Source: Culex pipiens pallens (lineage: Eukaryota > Arthropoda > Insecta > Diptera > Culicidae). From it: a DNA stretch of 64,000 bases. Shown here one piece after another: positions 1 to 15,689 of this stretch (its first letter is position 1; the number at the start of each line of letters is the position of its first letter). The notes beneath the pieces are model-generated. The model was not told the origin of the DNA, made no database searches, and saw nothing but the letters and a program-made list of their open reading frames with translations. The stretch covers positions 75,709,517-75,773,516 of the forward strand of contig NC_068939.1 of the NCBI RefSeq assembly GCF_016801865.2, given 5' to 3'. The translations under genes and the position numbers were made by a program.

Positions 1-382
1 ATCGCTACTTTCAAATGTGTCTTATAGGAAATTTTCTCAGCTTTCTAATGCTTCTAAGAGCGAAATGTTTCATCGGGAAATTTCTGAGATATCTCTATTT
101 TAAGTTTTTTTGTTTTAAATTCCTTTATTATTTATTGGAAACATTTAATTAACAGTCCAGGAAACTTGTCAAATGATGTGTTTCATGTGTCTTTTACTCA
201 TCAAAATGTGCAGAATAAGACAAGAAACAACTTTGTAGAAGGTTGCAAACCGCTAAACATTTTGAAAATTATGTTTTGTCTCAGTTTTTGAATATATGGG
301 ATTTATTCGGAAATTAAAATCATAAAACAGTGTAAAAATATATTTTGTACAAGAATTATTTGATAATTACATATTTTTTGTG

Positions 383-597
383 GGTCTCGTGGCGCAGGGG
401 TAGCGGCTTCGGCTGCCGATCCCGATGATGCTATGAGACGCGGGTTCGATTCCCGCCTTATCCACTGAGCTTCTATCGGATGGTGAAGTAAAACGTCGGT
501 CCCGGTTTCTCCTGTCTCGTCAGAGGCGCTGGAGCAGAAATCCCACGTTAGAGGAAGGCCATGCCCCGGGGGGCGTAGTGCCAATAGTTTCGTTTTT
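383..597 (+). mobile_element. tRNA-derived SINE, copy 1
   Basis: A 215-bp SINE with an internal pol III promoter: A box in GTGGCGCAGGGGTAGCGG and B box GGTTCGATTCCC (about 443-454). It is flanked by a perfect 13-bp target duplication (CATATTTTTTGTG at 370-382 and 598-610). The empty site can be read in the other copy of the host element (reverse complement around 23800). The SINE is identical base for base to the copy at 31239-31453. From about 470 it carries a ~36-bp core (…TCGGATG…GAAGTAAAA…GTCGGTCCCGG) that recurs in a SINE with a different tRNA head at 40337. Confidence 0.9.
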
Positions 598-1211
598 CAT
601 ATTTTTTGTGTACAAATACCACGTGTCTACTCTGATTTAGCTTGTTCAACCGAAACTTTGGCAGGTTTGTGATTGTTAATGGTATTATTGAATGTTAATG
701 AATAAATTTGATATTTTCTTAAGCAAACATTAACCTGGAACATAAATACAAATATGATTTGAAATCGAAAATGTACTACATATTACTGTAGCAAGCTTCA
801 AAAGTCATATTTTCATAAGTATAAAATAAAAATATTTTTTTTAAAAATGTTTTCTGTTGAAAATGCACCTAAAAGTAGCAATAAAACTCGAGTCTTCCAA
901 TTCAGAATGCTGAAAACACCGTCACAAACATTTTTTTTTATTTGAACAAAACTTAAATAATATTTTAACAAAAAAAAACAGAAACTTTCTTTCCAAACTA
1001 TTTGAACAAAAATCAAGAAATATATATATTTTTTTACAGATGAGAGTCTTATAAACTTCTAAAATATTGCTAATCATTTAATCATTTAATACAAAAAAAA
1101 ACTAAAACAATCATTTCATACTAATGAAAAGTATTTCGCCTAAAGCTCGCAACAGTAATTTGCAGTTTAATTTCTAGTATTAAACATGTTTTGTATCCAT
1201 GCAACTGGTTA

Positions 1212-2210
1212 CACACTAAGAAAAAATCGTGTAATATTCCGTCTTATTTGATGCACATAACTGGAGCGTCAAAAAAGACGTAAAATTACATCAGATTGTA
1301 AAATTACACGACATTACAAACTATCCGTGACAGTGTAATTTTACATGTATCGGTAGCAATGATGACGTAAGCTGCATAACCTTTTTTTTTAAGATAGTCT
1401 CAGGAATAAATCAAAATTTGGTTGTTTGAATGATTTTATTAGGTTTTCACGGTTATTCACACTTCCACATTTATCTAGTCACCAATTTAACGATTAGCAC
1501 ATAAACACTGATTCTTCCTCTTCCTGCTTCCTCTCTGCTCTTCCTTTCACCACCTTCAATTGGATTCTGCCACAACCTTCACATTTCTTCATTTTTTGCT
1601 GCTCCTTCCTTCTAAATTTTATGTATTCTGGGTCACTTTCTTGAAGCAGCAGCCGTTTTTAGTTGGCAGCTAAGAACATCGAATGTTTGGTTTCCCCGGC
1701 AGCAATTCCGCGGCTGCTCTTCCAAATAAAAACTGCAACTTGAACTGCAACAAAAAGTAACAAAAAATTACACTTTTCGTTGGGATCCGACCGCGAACAT
1801 TAAAACTTACCTCTGTCAGCGTTTTAATTGTGCCACCCAGGCCTAGTTGTGGTAGATTACAAGCATTTTTCCGGTCCCTCAGCGAAAAAAAATATTCTCG
1901 TTGCCAAACATCAACAACGATTTGACATTTCAACATCAGGCGCGTGAAAAATAACACGTGGTATTACATTATATTTGATGTAACGTTACATCTTAAAACA
2001 CGCTCCAGTTATGTGCATCAAATATAATGTAAAATTAGGTCAAAATAGATTTATTATCACATCAGAAGTTGTGCTTCACATTTCCAATAGAAATTTTTAC
2101 ATTTTGTTTCAAATAGAATGTAAATTAACATCATAATCTCGTTTACATAATTTTATGTTACGTCGAATAAGGAATTCCGTTAAGTGTAATAATCGTTATT
2201 TTTTAGTGTG
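1212..2210. mobile_element. 999-bp TA-inserting non-autonomous element
   Basis: Begins CACACTAAG and ends TTTTAGTGTG, flanked by TA. The second host-element copy (reverse complement near 23165) shows the uninterrupted site CTGGTTAGTGTTTG, so the insertion and its TA duplication are directly demonstrated. Inner arms repeat motifs such as ACATAACTGGAGCG / CGCTCCAGTTATGT in inverted orientation. The centre (about 1440-1960) is pyrimidine-rich and non-repetitive, possibly acquired sequence. No credible ORF. TA duplication fits the Tc1/mariner type of target use. Confidence 0.8.
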
Positions 2211-2765
2211 TAGTGTTTGATTAAGGAAATATTATATTTATTCATAAAAATCTTGTAATACCCTATCAATCTCAAACCTGTAGAAATTTCGGTTGTATCA
2301 GCTAATTCCAAGCTGAATCAGAGCAGACCGGTGTTATTTGTACACAACAATTATGTAATAATCTATTTGTTCTTGTAAAAATAATATTTCAATACGGTTT
2401 TATTATTTTAATATTTGAATAAATCCCACATATTCAAAAATTCGGTTAAAACTTAATTTTCAAAATGTTTAGCGGTTTGCAACCTTCTACAAAGTTGTTT
2501 CTTGTCTTATTTTGCACGTTTTGATGAGTAAAAGACACATGAAACACATCATTTGAAAAGCTTCCTGGACTGTTATTTAAAAGTGTCCAATTAATAATCA
2601 AGGATTTTAAAAGAAAAAACTTAAAATAGAGATATCTCAGAAATTTCCCGATGAAATATTTCGCTCTTAGAAGCATTGGAAAGCTGAGAAAATTTCCTAT
2701 AAGACACATTTGAAAGTAGTGATGACTATTTTTTCTCCTTAAGGTTGCCCAGAAAACACGCCGTG

Positions 2766-5581
2766 AACTAAAATGGCTCTATTTTGACAATGAAGTGACA
2801 AACAAATTCAACAAGCAAAATTGGTCAGAAAGAAGTTGCCTACAAGATGATAATATTTGTTTTAAGGTTAATTTTTTTTTGAATTTTGTTTTTAAAGAGA
2901 AATTCGTGAACATTCCAGAAAAAATTGTTTAATAATAATATATTTTTCTTCATTATTATGTTGTTAATGAACATTATTGGTGGGAACCCTAACTATGATT
3001 TGTAGGGAAATACGGGACAATTTGAACTAATTTATCAATGTTATATTTTCCATAAAAACAGGCAATTTTTCAGTAAATCGCGAATTCAAAACGATTTTTG
3101 GGATAATTTCGTTGTATGAAAACATTGTTCCTGAGGAAAAAACCAATCGAAATCCGGGTGAGCACGAAGCTATATTTATCTTTGGAAGAGATTTTCTGAT
3201 CAATATGGTAACTTTCGCCAAGTTGGAGACAATATTTTACAATATTAAAAAAATAAATCAATTTGAAAAGGCCTAAGAAACAGCTTGTCAATCAAGACAA
3301 AAAGTGAAATTTAAAACAATTAACGAACGCATTTTTTGACTGTGACTGTTGCTGGTTTTGTGCTGCAGATCGTTCAAGTTGCAGCGCACATGCCTCTTGT
3401 TGGAAAGGCTTGCGCTCGAGTGATACATACAGCGAACACCCAAAAGAGCAGAGAAACCCAGCCAATCACATAAAACAGTATACAAAACATAAACAGAAAG
3501 CACATAAAAAAGTGGCAAGAAAAAGACAGGGCTGAATGGAAATTTCCACTCTGCAGCACTGCTGAGGTTCAGTTTCGATTTGTGTATCGTCAACTCTGGA
3601 ACGTGTGCAGCGATCAGCGGATTTGAGTCAGTTCAGTACTGTAAAAGTTGCATCCGAAGCTAACAAAAAAAAATCTGTTCCGTAAACATTCAGCGAACAT
3701 GAGAGTTTAAAGTTCTGGTGAGTAGACAAAAAAACGGTGATCAATTTGACCTACATTCAAAGGCCGGTTGATCTTGGTTGGACTCAGTTCATTGACATTA
3801 AAACTACTCTTTGATCTAACAGGTCATATTGAAATGCCGGTTAGTGCAAGTACAATGACGAAAAGGTGATCCCAATAGCGTGAGAATCAATTTCGTAATA
3901 GTTTATTTTAGTTGTCAATAACGAGTATCAGCTGAACGCGTCAGAGTTCTAGATCAGCTGAGCTTGTTATTTCTTGAAGTTGATAGTCGTAGTGCTGATA
4001 AGAATGGCTGGATTTAATGTTTAGTTAAAAATTGAAAACACATCGCTAAAATTACAATGTTTGGTAGTTATTATAAGTCATGTTGACCTAAGATTAAAGA
4101 TGCGTTACATAAAAACGAAAGTAACGGCAGGATATTGCATCATACAGTAACGAATTCAATCAGTAAATTCTCACGATTTGTCTCACGCTAATGTGGACAA
4201 CGACGTATCAGTTAAAGCCACTCAAAAGAACAATGAAGATCGATCGTTGAATTCTCATCGTTATGACAGCTTGTGAGCCATGAATATTCAATTGCAGATT
4301 GGTATCACTATTTCAATTTGTATTCTTTGTGCATATACAATGGAATTGAACAAATTTATTTGTTAAAAAGAATCAATTAAGACAAATTATAAAGCCAAGC
4401 AACGCAAAAAATAACTCAGAGCAAAAAACATGTATCATAAGCGATCTTACACTTGTAAAGTGTAGTTTGACATGAACTTTAAAGCAAAACATAGTTCGCT
4501 ATGTCATTATTATTCTCGTTCATAAAAGCTCATTCCATTAACGAACTACAAATTATATCGCAAAGGGTACCCTTTAACACCCACGCGATCTGCTCGAAAC
4601 AAAGAGAAATTTGAATTTCCCAGCAATGGTCAATGGCACTCACAAAATTTGCATAATTCCCGTTGCGCGGTTCCTTTTCATAGTAAGTTATGCAAACGCG
4701 TGTGGAAGAGAGCTCTAAGTAAATTAATGACCTGCTGTGCATCCTTGAAACAGTCAGGACGTCGCTCGTTCGAGGAAGTTGGCGTGAAGAAAATTTGTTA
4801 CGCAAACCAATTTCCCGAAACCCTAAAGCGCTCTGTTGTATAGCCAATCCAATAACGGAGAAGTGACTTTCGCGTTCTTGGTTTTTGGGTGCCGCCTTCC
4901 TTCAAGAATAACACGTTGTGCAAGGACACGCAGTTTAAGGAACCACGTGTTCACGAATCGATTCTTTATTGACCTTGTCCGCACACACTGACACACAAAA
5001 TCTGGCAATTTGTTATGTAATACAGTGGACTCTCTCGTTGTCGATATTGAAGGGACCGTCGAGAGAGGGAGTTATCAAATTATAGAACGGAAAATCAAAG
5101 CAATCTTCTTGAAGGGACTGAAAATTTTAGTGACAGCTGGAGCAATATTGATATCGAGAAGATCGACAGCCAGAGAGTCGACTGTACTCAGTAAAGTGGC
5201 ATAATTAGAGGTTTACGACCAATCACGGTGTTTCCGTTCTAATCATCAGAACTTGTTTTTGTCTAGACCGTGAGGCGTTTGATGAGGTTACGAAATGTAT
5301 TGATTCGCTCACTAACAAAAACTTAGTACAAAATTTGAAGTAAAAACTTTTGTGAGAAAATCTGTAATTTTTAACATTTTTTTTATTATTTTTATTTTCT
5401 ATATTTTCTATTCTATTGTAAGAACATTCAAATTAAAAGTTTGTTTAGCAATTCTCTACGTTTTCGCAAATCGACCTTTAATTTTTTTGTTTGGATGAAA
5501 CTTTGTCCATAAATTTCTTAGGTCCATACAGTAAAACAAAATGTTTTTATGGAATGTGTAAAATTTCAAGGTTTAATATAA
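2766..5581. other. Non-coding stretch, no convincing gene
   Basis: AT-rich single-copy-looking DNA. Short ORFs on both strands show no recognisable protein. The only gene-like signal is a possible non-coding first exon (see 3628-3717). Confidence 0.6.
3628..3717 (+). promoter_or_regulatory. Possible non-coding first exon with initiator
   Basis: Two arthropod-style initiator pentamers (TCAGT) overlap in GTCAGTTCAGT at 3627-3637, and 80 bases downstream lies a strong splice donor, TTCTG|GTGAGTAG at 3717/3718. No TATA box or downstream promoter element was found at the expected spacing. It could be a distant 5' exon of the + strand transporter gene 34 kb away or of a gene outside the window. 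This is an inference from signals only. Confidence 0.25.
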
Positions 5582-7755
5582 GAGTAATTCTCGCTGAAAG
5601 TGGACCACTATTTACACAAGGTGCTCAAAAATCAAAAGCAATGTACTTTTCCAATAGCCCCCACCAAGTTATGAATGAAACCATGTTTGGTTGGTTAAAT
5701 TTGTCCTCACCTCGGCGCCACAAAGCTAAAACATTTTTTTAAATTGGTAATTTTTTGACTTAGACGCGTCTACAAAATTGCTCATAACTTTGCAAAACTT
5801 CAACGAACCCTTGATGTTTAGGGGTGTTTTGGAAAGGAAATGAGCAGAGCTTTCGAATGAACTTGTCAGAAAAATACCGTTCCATACATTTTTTAGCCAC
5901 AAAACACCAATGTATTTTTAAAAGTCATTTTTGAAGGCCGGCGCCCCGCTTTATTGAAAAACGGACAAATCCATTCGAAAGCTGAGACGATTTCACATAA
6001 AGGACCAATAAATCTAAGGTGTATGTTCCTCCTATCTTTTTTAATCTGATTTTGATTCTGCGAGCGCAGCGCTCCGTTCGCATTTCGGGTGCCCAAAATG
6101 TTGCAATTTGCTTGCCTCATTTTAAGGTTTTGTCAAAAAATATAGGTGGTCACTTTTTAAATGATAGTTTATTGTCCAAGGATCAAAATGCACTTTTGAT
6201 AATTGACCAATATTTATATTTTTGGGTTCTTCCAGGCAATTTAATGTCGAAAAATTGTTTAATTTTTAATTTTTTTTTGTAAAATGCTCACCTACAATTG
6301 GGTGGACTTTTTTTCAGTAGAACTAATGAATGTAGCATGTAGGAAATTTCAACACGAACATTTTTATCTGAAAGAAAACGTAATTTCGATACTCCAGTGC
6401 CAAGATATTTGAGTTTTAGTGCGAAAAAAAGTGCCAATTTTACAAATTTATCGGAATTAACAAGCACGGCCTATTATTTACATGCGGCATATGTTCTGGA
6501 GGCCAGAGTATGGTTTCTTATAATTATTTTGGTCGCTGAATTCGGATCTGGAATCAAATTTCAGATAAACAGTGAACAGTGATATTTCAGTCACGCTAAA
6601 ATATTATTTGCGTGTATTCCCCATAGCCACATAGGGATCGGCAGCCGAAGCCGCTAACCACCGCGCCACGAGGCCTCTCAAAACAATCAGAAGTTGAAAA
6701 AAAACTTCTCCATAAAAAAAAATCCGTGAGTAAAATATCAATTAAAGGTGAGCGAAAGATGACATATGACCGAATTCACTAGCGATTAAAATTACAGCAT
6801 ATTACCGCTTGGCTCCAAATTTAACTGTTTATCTGAAATTTGATTCCAGATCCTATTTCAGCGACCAAAATAACTAAAAACTAAATAAATTTGTAAAATT
6901 GGCACTTTTTTTCGCACTAAAACTCAAATATCTTGGCACTGGAGTATCGAAATTACGTTTTCTTTCAGATAAAAATGTTCGTGTTGAAATTTCCTACATG
7001 CTACATTCATTAGTTCTACTAAAAAAAAGTCCACCCAATTGTAGGTGAGCAGTTTACAAAAAAAAAATTAAAAATTAAACAATTTTTCGACATTAAATTG
7101 CCTGGAAGAACCCAAAAATATAAATATTGGTCAATTATCGAAAGTGCATTTTGATCCTTGGACAATAAACTATCATTTAAAAAGTGAGCACCTATATTTT
7201 TTGACAAAACCTTAAAATGAGGCAAGCAAATTGCAACATTTTGGGCACCCGAAATGCGAACGGAGCGCTGCGCTCGCAGAATCAAAATCAGATTAAAAAA
7301 GATAGGAGGAACATACACCTTAGATTTATTGGTCCTTTATGTGAAATCGTCTCAGCTTTCGAATGGATTTGTCCGTTTTTCAATAAAGCGGGGCGCCGGC
7401 CTTCAAAAATGACTTTTAAAAATACATTGGTGTTTTGTGGCTAAAAAATGTATGGAACGGTATTTTTCTGACAAGTTCATTCGAAAGCTCTGCTCATTTC
7501 CTTTCCAAAACACCCCTAAACATCAAGGGTTCGTTGAAGTTTTGCAAAGTTATGAGCAATTTTGTAGACGCGTCTAAGTCAAAAAATTACCAATTTAAAA
7601 AAATGTTTTAGCTTTGTGGCGCCGAGGTGAGGACAAATTTAACCAACCAAACATGGTTTCATTCATAACTTGGTGGGGGCTATTGGAAAAGTACATTGCT
7701 TTTGATTTTTGAGCACCTTGTGTAAATAGTGGTCCACTTTCAGCGAGAATTACTC
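5582..7755. mobile_element. 2.2-kb palindromic (fold-back) element
   Basis: Left arm 5582 to about 6571 and right arm about 6824-7755 are inverted copies, nearly identical over more than 900 bases; the same 75-residue ORF is encoded identically in both arms on opposite strands (5893-6120 minus, 7217-7444 plus). The right arm lacks about 70 bases present in the left (around 6450-6520). The loop (about 6572-6823) holds a remnant of a tRNA-derived SINE on the minus strand. No transposase was found. A transcript through it would form a long hairpin. Confidence 0.8.
6619..6680 (-). mobile_element. SINE remnant (tRNA-like head only)
   Basis: Read on the minus strand this is similar to the first ~55 bases of the SINE at 383-597 (CTCGTGGCGC then GGCTTCGGCTGCCGATCCC, with an intervening TTAGCGG), then it diverges. 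It is a 3'-truncated or diverged relative within the palindrome loop. Confidence 0.6.
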
Positions 7756-10170
<2,415 letters not shown>

Positions 10171-10837
10171 CTTGAAATAAATTGAATACAAAAGCCAGTT
10201 CATTTCTTTTTCATTTGTTTTCTTTCAAAACAAACAAAAAATCTCACTAAAATGAAACACTCAAATCTCCAAAATAGCCTTACATTTTTTCAAAAAAAGA
10301 AAAGAAACAATAAGAACACAGTACACACTTGATTTTTGAATGAAATCGGTTTATTTTACCAATTTTCAACTGGCAAATAGTTCAGTAAACTGAAAACTCA
10401 TTATTGTTAAATGATAATTGTTTGAATTGTTAATTATGTTCTTTTTGACCGATGGTTTACCGTTCTTTACTTTTCCGAAATACTACAATATTATTTAAAC
10501 AACTTTTTCAACTATCAAATTTACAATAATCATGATTTATTATTATATTCGATTATATTCTATAGACAAAAAATGTCATAACACGGGACTGTATTTTTTT
10601 TATTCAAAAATTACAGAACAAAAGTTAAAAAATTTTCACGTAAAAATCCATGTTGGAGCCAAAATTAAAGTATTTAATTTTAGCGTATGTTTAAAGGTTT
10701 CTTTACAATATAATCCCCAACCAGTGACACACTTGAAGGTGACACACCCGGTTGATGACTAGCACTCCTCTGTCCTTGGAAAAAGGAGAACACACGAAAA
10801 TTTAATCTTTTTTTCGTGCTTCCCCGTTACATCATTT

Positions 10838-11071
10838 CTGGAGCAACACGAGAAAAGGGCGGATAAGCATTTTGACATCTAGAACTATTTTGCAAATTAC
10901 GAGCCAACAGGTATCTTTTGCACAAAACTCGATGTGTTAAACAATAGCTGGCCTTCCCAGCTACCATCTAACGTAGCGAGTTTTGTTAAATAGTTACCTG
11001 TTGTTTCAGAATTTGCAAAATAGTTCTAGCTGTCAAAATGCTTATGCACCCTTTTCAAATGTTGCTCCAGA
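10838..11071. mobile_element. MITE, family CTGGAGCAACA, copy 1
   Basis: A 234-bp element with TIRs of about 70 bp starting TCTGGAGCAACA and ending TGTTGCTCCAGA. A second copy is at 42311-42539 in the transporter intron. No coding capacity. Confidence 0.85.
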
Positions 11072-11787
11072 TTTTATGTGTTGACTTTGCGTATAACTAG
11101 ATATCTACTAGGTCCTTTGCGTTTCGTCATGCTGCGAATACAAAACAAAATTTCCTGCCATTCTGTCACCTTCTTAGAGGGCACATAGACTTGGTGTCAC
11201 TGGAAAATCTATCGATTTTCCATCTCTTGAACAAATTTAAACTTTCAGTGTCAATAAACCATGTCACCTTCAAACAGTGACCCTCACAAAGATTAATGGA
11301 GGCCATGAATGACCGCTCAGTGATATCATTTATTGGCGTGACATTTTTTTTTTGCAAAAAAAAAAAAATCATCCCATAATTGTTTATTTCGACCTCGACT
11401 GCCAATCAAAGTGTTTTTCCCACTATGCTCTACATCGGGCTGGTTCCGTCCAGTTTGAAGCGGATTTTATATGGGACACCGTCTGGGGACTTCCGTCATT
11501 AATTTTCCTCCTGTTGCTCGCAGGGGTCATTACCACGCAAGTCGTCGTCTTCTTTTCGTTTGCTATTTAAAGTTTTATTTCCGTTGGCCAACCTTGTGGA
11601 GCAGCACTCGTCACACCCACGCCCGTTATGGCCGGTTTGTGAGTTGTGTTTTTCTTTGGAAAAATGCGCCAAAATAGACCGATTTTTTTGCATGTAAGCA
11701 TTCCATCATTAAATTGTATTACGCATGTAAAAATTGCGGCAAGAATGACTGTACTTCTTATTTGACATGATTTTTTGTTAACTACTA
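11072..11787. other. Non-coding stretch
   Basis: No recognisable gene. Short overlapping ORFs at 11352-11693 have no conserved features. Confidence 0.5.
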
Positions 11788-12000
11788 CAGTCCAGACTCG
11801 ATTCGACTCGAAGGCTTCGGAAAAATTTCACTTCGGATAATCAAATCAAGAAAAAAAATTCGCTATCTAATTTTTGACTTGATTTCGCCAACGTGATTTA
11901 AAATGTTTAAATCCAAGATGGCGGCCAATATGGCGGTGACGAAATACTAGAAAAATCAAGAAAAAATGCATTTAATAATTTAATAAGCAATCAAACATTC
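11788..12000 (-). mobile_element. Truncated pogo-like MITE, copy A
   Basis: Starts TACAGTCCAGACTCGATT and contains TTCACTTCGGATAATC. It is an inverted match of about 200 bases to the right part of 15690-16021. The ACAGT…CTCGATTATCCGAA end resembles pogo/Fot-type Tc1-mariner termini. The other terminus is not found, so it appears truncated. Alternatively copies A and B could be the two ends of one larger interrupted element. Confidence 0.55.
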
Positions 12001-14304
12001 AAATTTGACTAAAATGGGGTCGGGAAACTCTAATGTGATGTTCAAAACAAGAAAAAGAACTAATAAATATAAATAGTATTTTTTAACTGTTACTAAGAAA
12101 AGGTAGTTCTCGGACATCAAATTTTGAGTCACCTAGCTTCTAGAGATTTTTTTTCAAACAGTGCTAGTCTGTTTTCATAAAATAGTCTGAAGACCAGAGG
12201 ATACTTGACAAAATCTACCAACAATAATTTTTAATGTAGAATTGCCATGAAAATCTATTGCGTTTATTTTTTCACAAAACCTGTTATATGAAATAAAGAA
12301 GAAAGATAGCTATTTCTTGAGTAAAAATAATGAAGAAATCGAGTTGAATACCACTTAAGTCATTACTAAAATTAAGTTTCAAAAGGATCGCTCATATTGG
12401 GAGAATTGCTGAGAAACTTTTTTTTTGTTGAGCTTTGCAGTATTGTTTGTGTAATAACAGAAACATTTAATTAGTTGAGTAATTTAAAAAAAATAAGGTT
12501 CAACCATAAGGCATTATAATTTAAATGATTAAAACTTTCGAAGAGAATTTCTTAAAAGAAAATTTTAGAGCAGTACATATCATTTAAAATATTATATTCA
12601 ATTCCAATGTGTTGGTTGTTTGAATCTAGAAATGAGGTTCCAGATTTTTAATAAGTTCAGTTTACGTTTTATTTATCAGCTGATACAAATTAAATGCAGT
12701 CATCTGTTCCTGACAGCGATTTGTTCCCACATTGACCACGAACTCACGTTATCTCGTTTATCAGGAATTCATATCCCAGCCCTGTCATGTAATCTTCTTT
12801 TCCGCAAGCTTACTCTGTCAAAGTCTCTCGATAATTGTTATCTTTGTCTTATTACGCGTTGCAAAAAATAACAGCAAATTTGTTGGTTTTTTTCACTCAC
12901 GTTTACCCCGATCCTGGACACCTGCATTATTGTCGCATGTCATACAAAAAATCCCCACTGTTCTGTGACAATTAATCGTCCAGCGGCATCATTTACTTTG
13001 AACTGTAGATAAACTATATCCAGCAGAGCTCTGCCAAAGCCTCTCTGTTGCAATTAGTAGACTTACGCTGTACATATAGTAACAAGCAATTAACTGAGCG
13101 TCGGTTGACCGTCTTCGATGGAGTCACGTGGTGGATGGTTCAACCGACCGTCGTCGCAACGACAATGTGACGAGGCAGCAAGAGTATTGCACTTTGCTGT
13201 AATAAATGCACAAAGCTTATGTACTATAGGCTACAACAGGGTAAATACAGTGAGGCATTGTATGCAAAGTCCGCAGCTGATATGAACAAATTGGAATGAA
13301 AAGGGACGATTTGGCTGTTGGGAATGCTTTAAGAATTACAAATGCTATCGAAACCACACCCACAACAATAATTCACGTTGAGATCTTAGGTCTACCAAAT
13401 CTTTGTGGCCTTTCAGATTTATTGATGTTTGTATTCCGTACAGGGTAACCATTAAGTAGGTTATTGATAACCACCCGTGAACACAGTCTGTGTTTGATTG
13501 CAAATTTAACGATACAATGAAGAAATATTGGATTCCGCACAGACGTCACTCGGCATCAACTGATATAATTCAGAACGCCACGGCAAACGTTTGAGCACGT
13601 GGACACTTGAAGATTGCAATAAATTTTGCATTGCTATATTGATACTACTGCCATCGATATTCTTTTACAATCGTGAAACTTCGCAGTTAGTGTAATTTTA
13701 GACACTTTTTATTGTATTGTTTGTTCATGTTTCATGCTTATCATATAAACAGTGTTATAAATTGGCAGATATGTTTATCATTTGATAATTTTGACTGATA
13801 ATTATCTGCGATGATAACCAACGTCAATGCCGTCTAACTTTGAGGCCCTTACTTTGTGTAGCGTAATTTACCACGAAGAAACTGGATCTGAAAGCCTTGC
13901 ATTTGAGTTAATGATATCTCGCAATTTTTCGATACAATTTTACATTTACATCTCAATGAAATTTTGTTTTCTTTATTTAAAATGCATTTGAAATGCAAGT
14001 CTCGTATTATTATTTTTGTAAATAGCAAAGCGTCCAATTTCCCGGGGTTGAAGAATTTCCGAGAAATTTAAAATTTGATGAAAATGTTCTGATTCTGGTA
14101 CTGAATAATACTTAATTAAGTGGAATATATTGATAACTCCTTTATTTGACGTCCTAGCCAAATGGTGTCTTCGGAAGAGTTTTTGTACTTGGTAAGGGCT
14201 ATCTTTTGAAGTTATTGTTGGATGACGTTGTAGGGCTTTGGTGTCTTGGGCAAAGTTGCAGAGGAGAAAATTTCATGAAGGTTTGTCAAAGGCGCCAAAT
14301 GTGT
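12001..14304. other. Non-coding, partly single-copy DNA
   Basis: No ORF with a recognisable product. The segment around 13020-13620 is less AT-rich than its surroundings and does not match other parts of the window; it could hold regulatory DNA, but nothing in it proves this. Confidence 0.45.
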
Positions 14305-15391
14305 AGCGCTTAATCTACTCGAGATATACGCCATTTTTGCAAAAATGAAAAAAAGCATTTTTTTTAGATAACTTAAAATGTTAGCATTTTAGCGGCCTAC
14401 TATGTTCTGAAGAGTTGTTTATGAAATAAAATTACACATCTTTGCCGTTGACAGCAAAATGTTTTAAGCCTTTATTAAGGAGAAATAACCATTTTTAAGT
14501 GATTTTGAGCTAATTTCAAGCTGCAATGTTTTCAAAATGGCGCATTTTGGCGCAAAACCGAACAATGCACATGAAAGTACACACTTTCAACTACATTTTC
14601 TGAAAATATCTCCGTGTCTATCGTGTCTATTCAGAGATATCTCCATATGAATTTTAAGGGTTTTAATCATTTTTTTATAATTTTTAAGCGGAATCTTATT
14701 GAAACGTGGTAATAAACGGTAAATTGAAGGGGTAAATTGATCGATTTTTATGGAAAATACATTGTTCATGCTTAAAATTATGATACACATTTTAAAATTA
14801 TGAATAAATACATGTTTTTCCCAAAAATAATGTAAGTGAAAATTTTAAATAATAGTTCGTATTTAAAATTAAGTATTTCCTTTTATATTTGGTCACTTTG
14901 GAAAGGTTGTCGTATTTTTTCATAGACAATGTAATTTCCATAAAAATCGATCAATTTACCCTTCAATTTACCGATTTTCACCTTGTATTCATTATGATTT
15001 CGAATAACATTTATAAATAAATTGATTAAAAATCGACAAATTCAAATTGAGATATCTGAAAATAGACACCAATAAACACGGAGATATTTTCAGGAAATGT
15101 AGTTGAAAGTGTGTACTTTCAGGTGCATTGTTCGGTTTTGCGCCAAAATGCGCCATTTTGAAAACATTGCAACTTGAAAATAGGCTCAAAATCACTTAAA
15201 AATGGTTATAACTCCTCAATAAAGGCTCAAAACATTTTGCTGTCTTCGGCAAAGATGTGTAATTTTATGTCATAAACAACTCTTCAGAACATAGTAGGCC
15301 GCTAAAACGCTAACATTTTGAGTTATCTCAAAAAAGTGCTTTTTGGACCATTTTTGCAAAAATGAAGTGTATCGCGAGTAGATTAAGCGCT
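14305..15391. mobile_element. 1.1-kb palindromic (fold-back) element
   Basis: Arms 14305-14765 and 14928-15391 are inverted, diverged copies: AGCGCTTAATCTACTCG at the left end mirrors CGAGTAGATTAAGCGCT at the right. The loop is about 160 bp. No coding capacity. Confidence 0.8.
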
Positions 15392-15689
15392 GAGTTGAAT
15401 AAATCCATGATTCACAATCATAAAATTGCTTTTTTTCTAACCTCTTAGGCCAGTTTGAGTTAATGCGTTGAAGATTAATTTTGACACAAAAAGTTGAGAT
15501 GAAAAAAAAATAAAAAAATAAAATTGTAGCAATTTTTGAAACGCCTATAAAATTGTCATCCAATCTGAACATAGTAATTCAAATGAATATTATTCTTTAA
15601 AAAGCTTATAAAAAAAAAATTAGCAGGATCTATTCTCATTTTTGAATGTTTCAAACCTCAACATTTTCAAAAATTAACATAAGAATGAA

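Larger units (their letters stand above)
1..2765 (-). mobile_element. Inverted-repeat DNA element, copy 1 (cut by window start)
   Basis: Non-coding element whose right end reads ...AGAAAACACGCCGTG at 2751-2765. The first ~300 bases and bases ~2440-2730 are inverted copies of one another (TIR arms). The same element, in the opposite orientation, occupies 17697-24197. Copy 1 is interrupted by a SINE (383-597) and by a 999-bp element (1212-2210); without these and their target duplications it is about 1.54 kb, close to the ~1.58 kb of copy 2 after removing its insert. No transposase ORF is visible, so it is non-autonomous. The family is not recognised by name. Confidence 0.75.

Noticed and set aside
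303..584. 93-aa minus ORF, repeated as a 120-aa ORF at 31078-31440
   Set aside because: Both lie across the identical SINE copies; the shared protein is a translation of the SINE, not a gene family.
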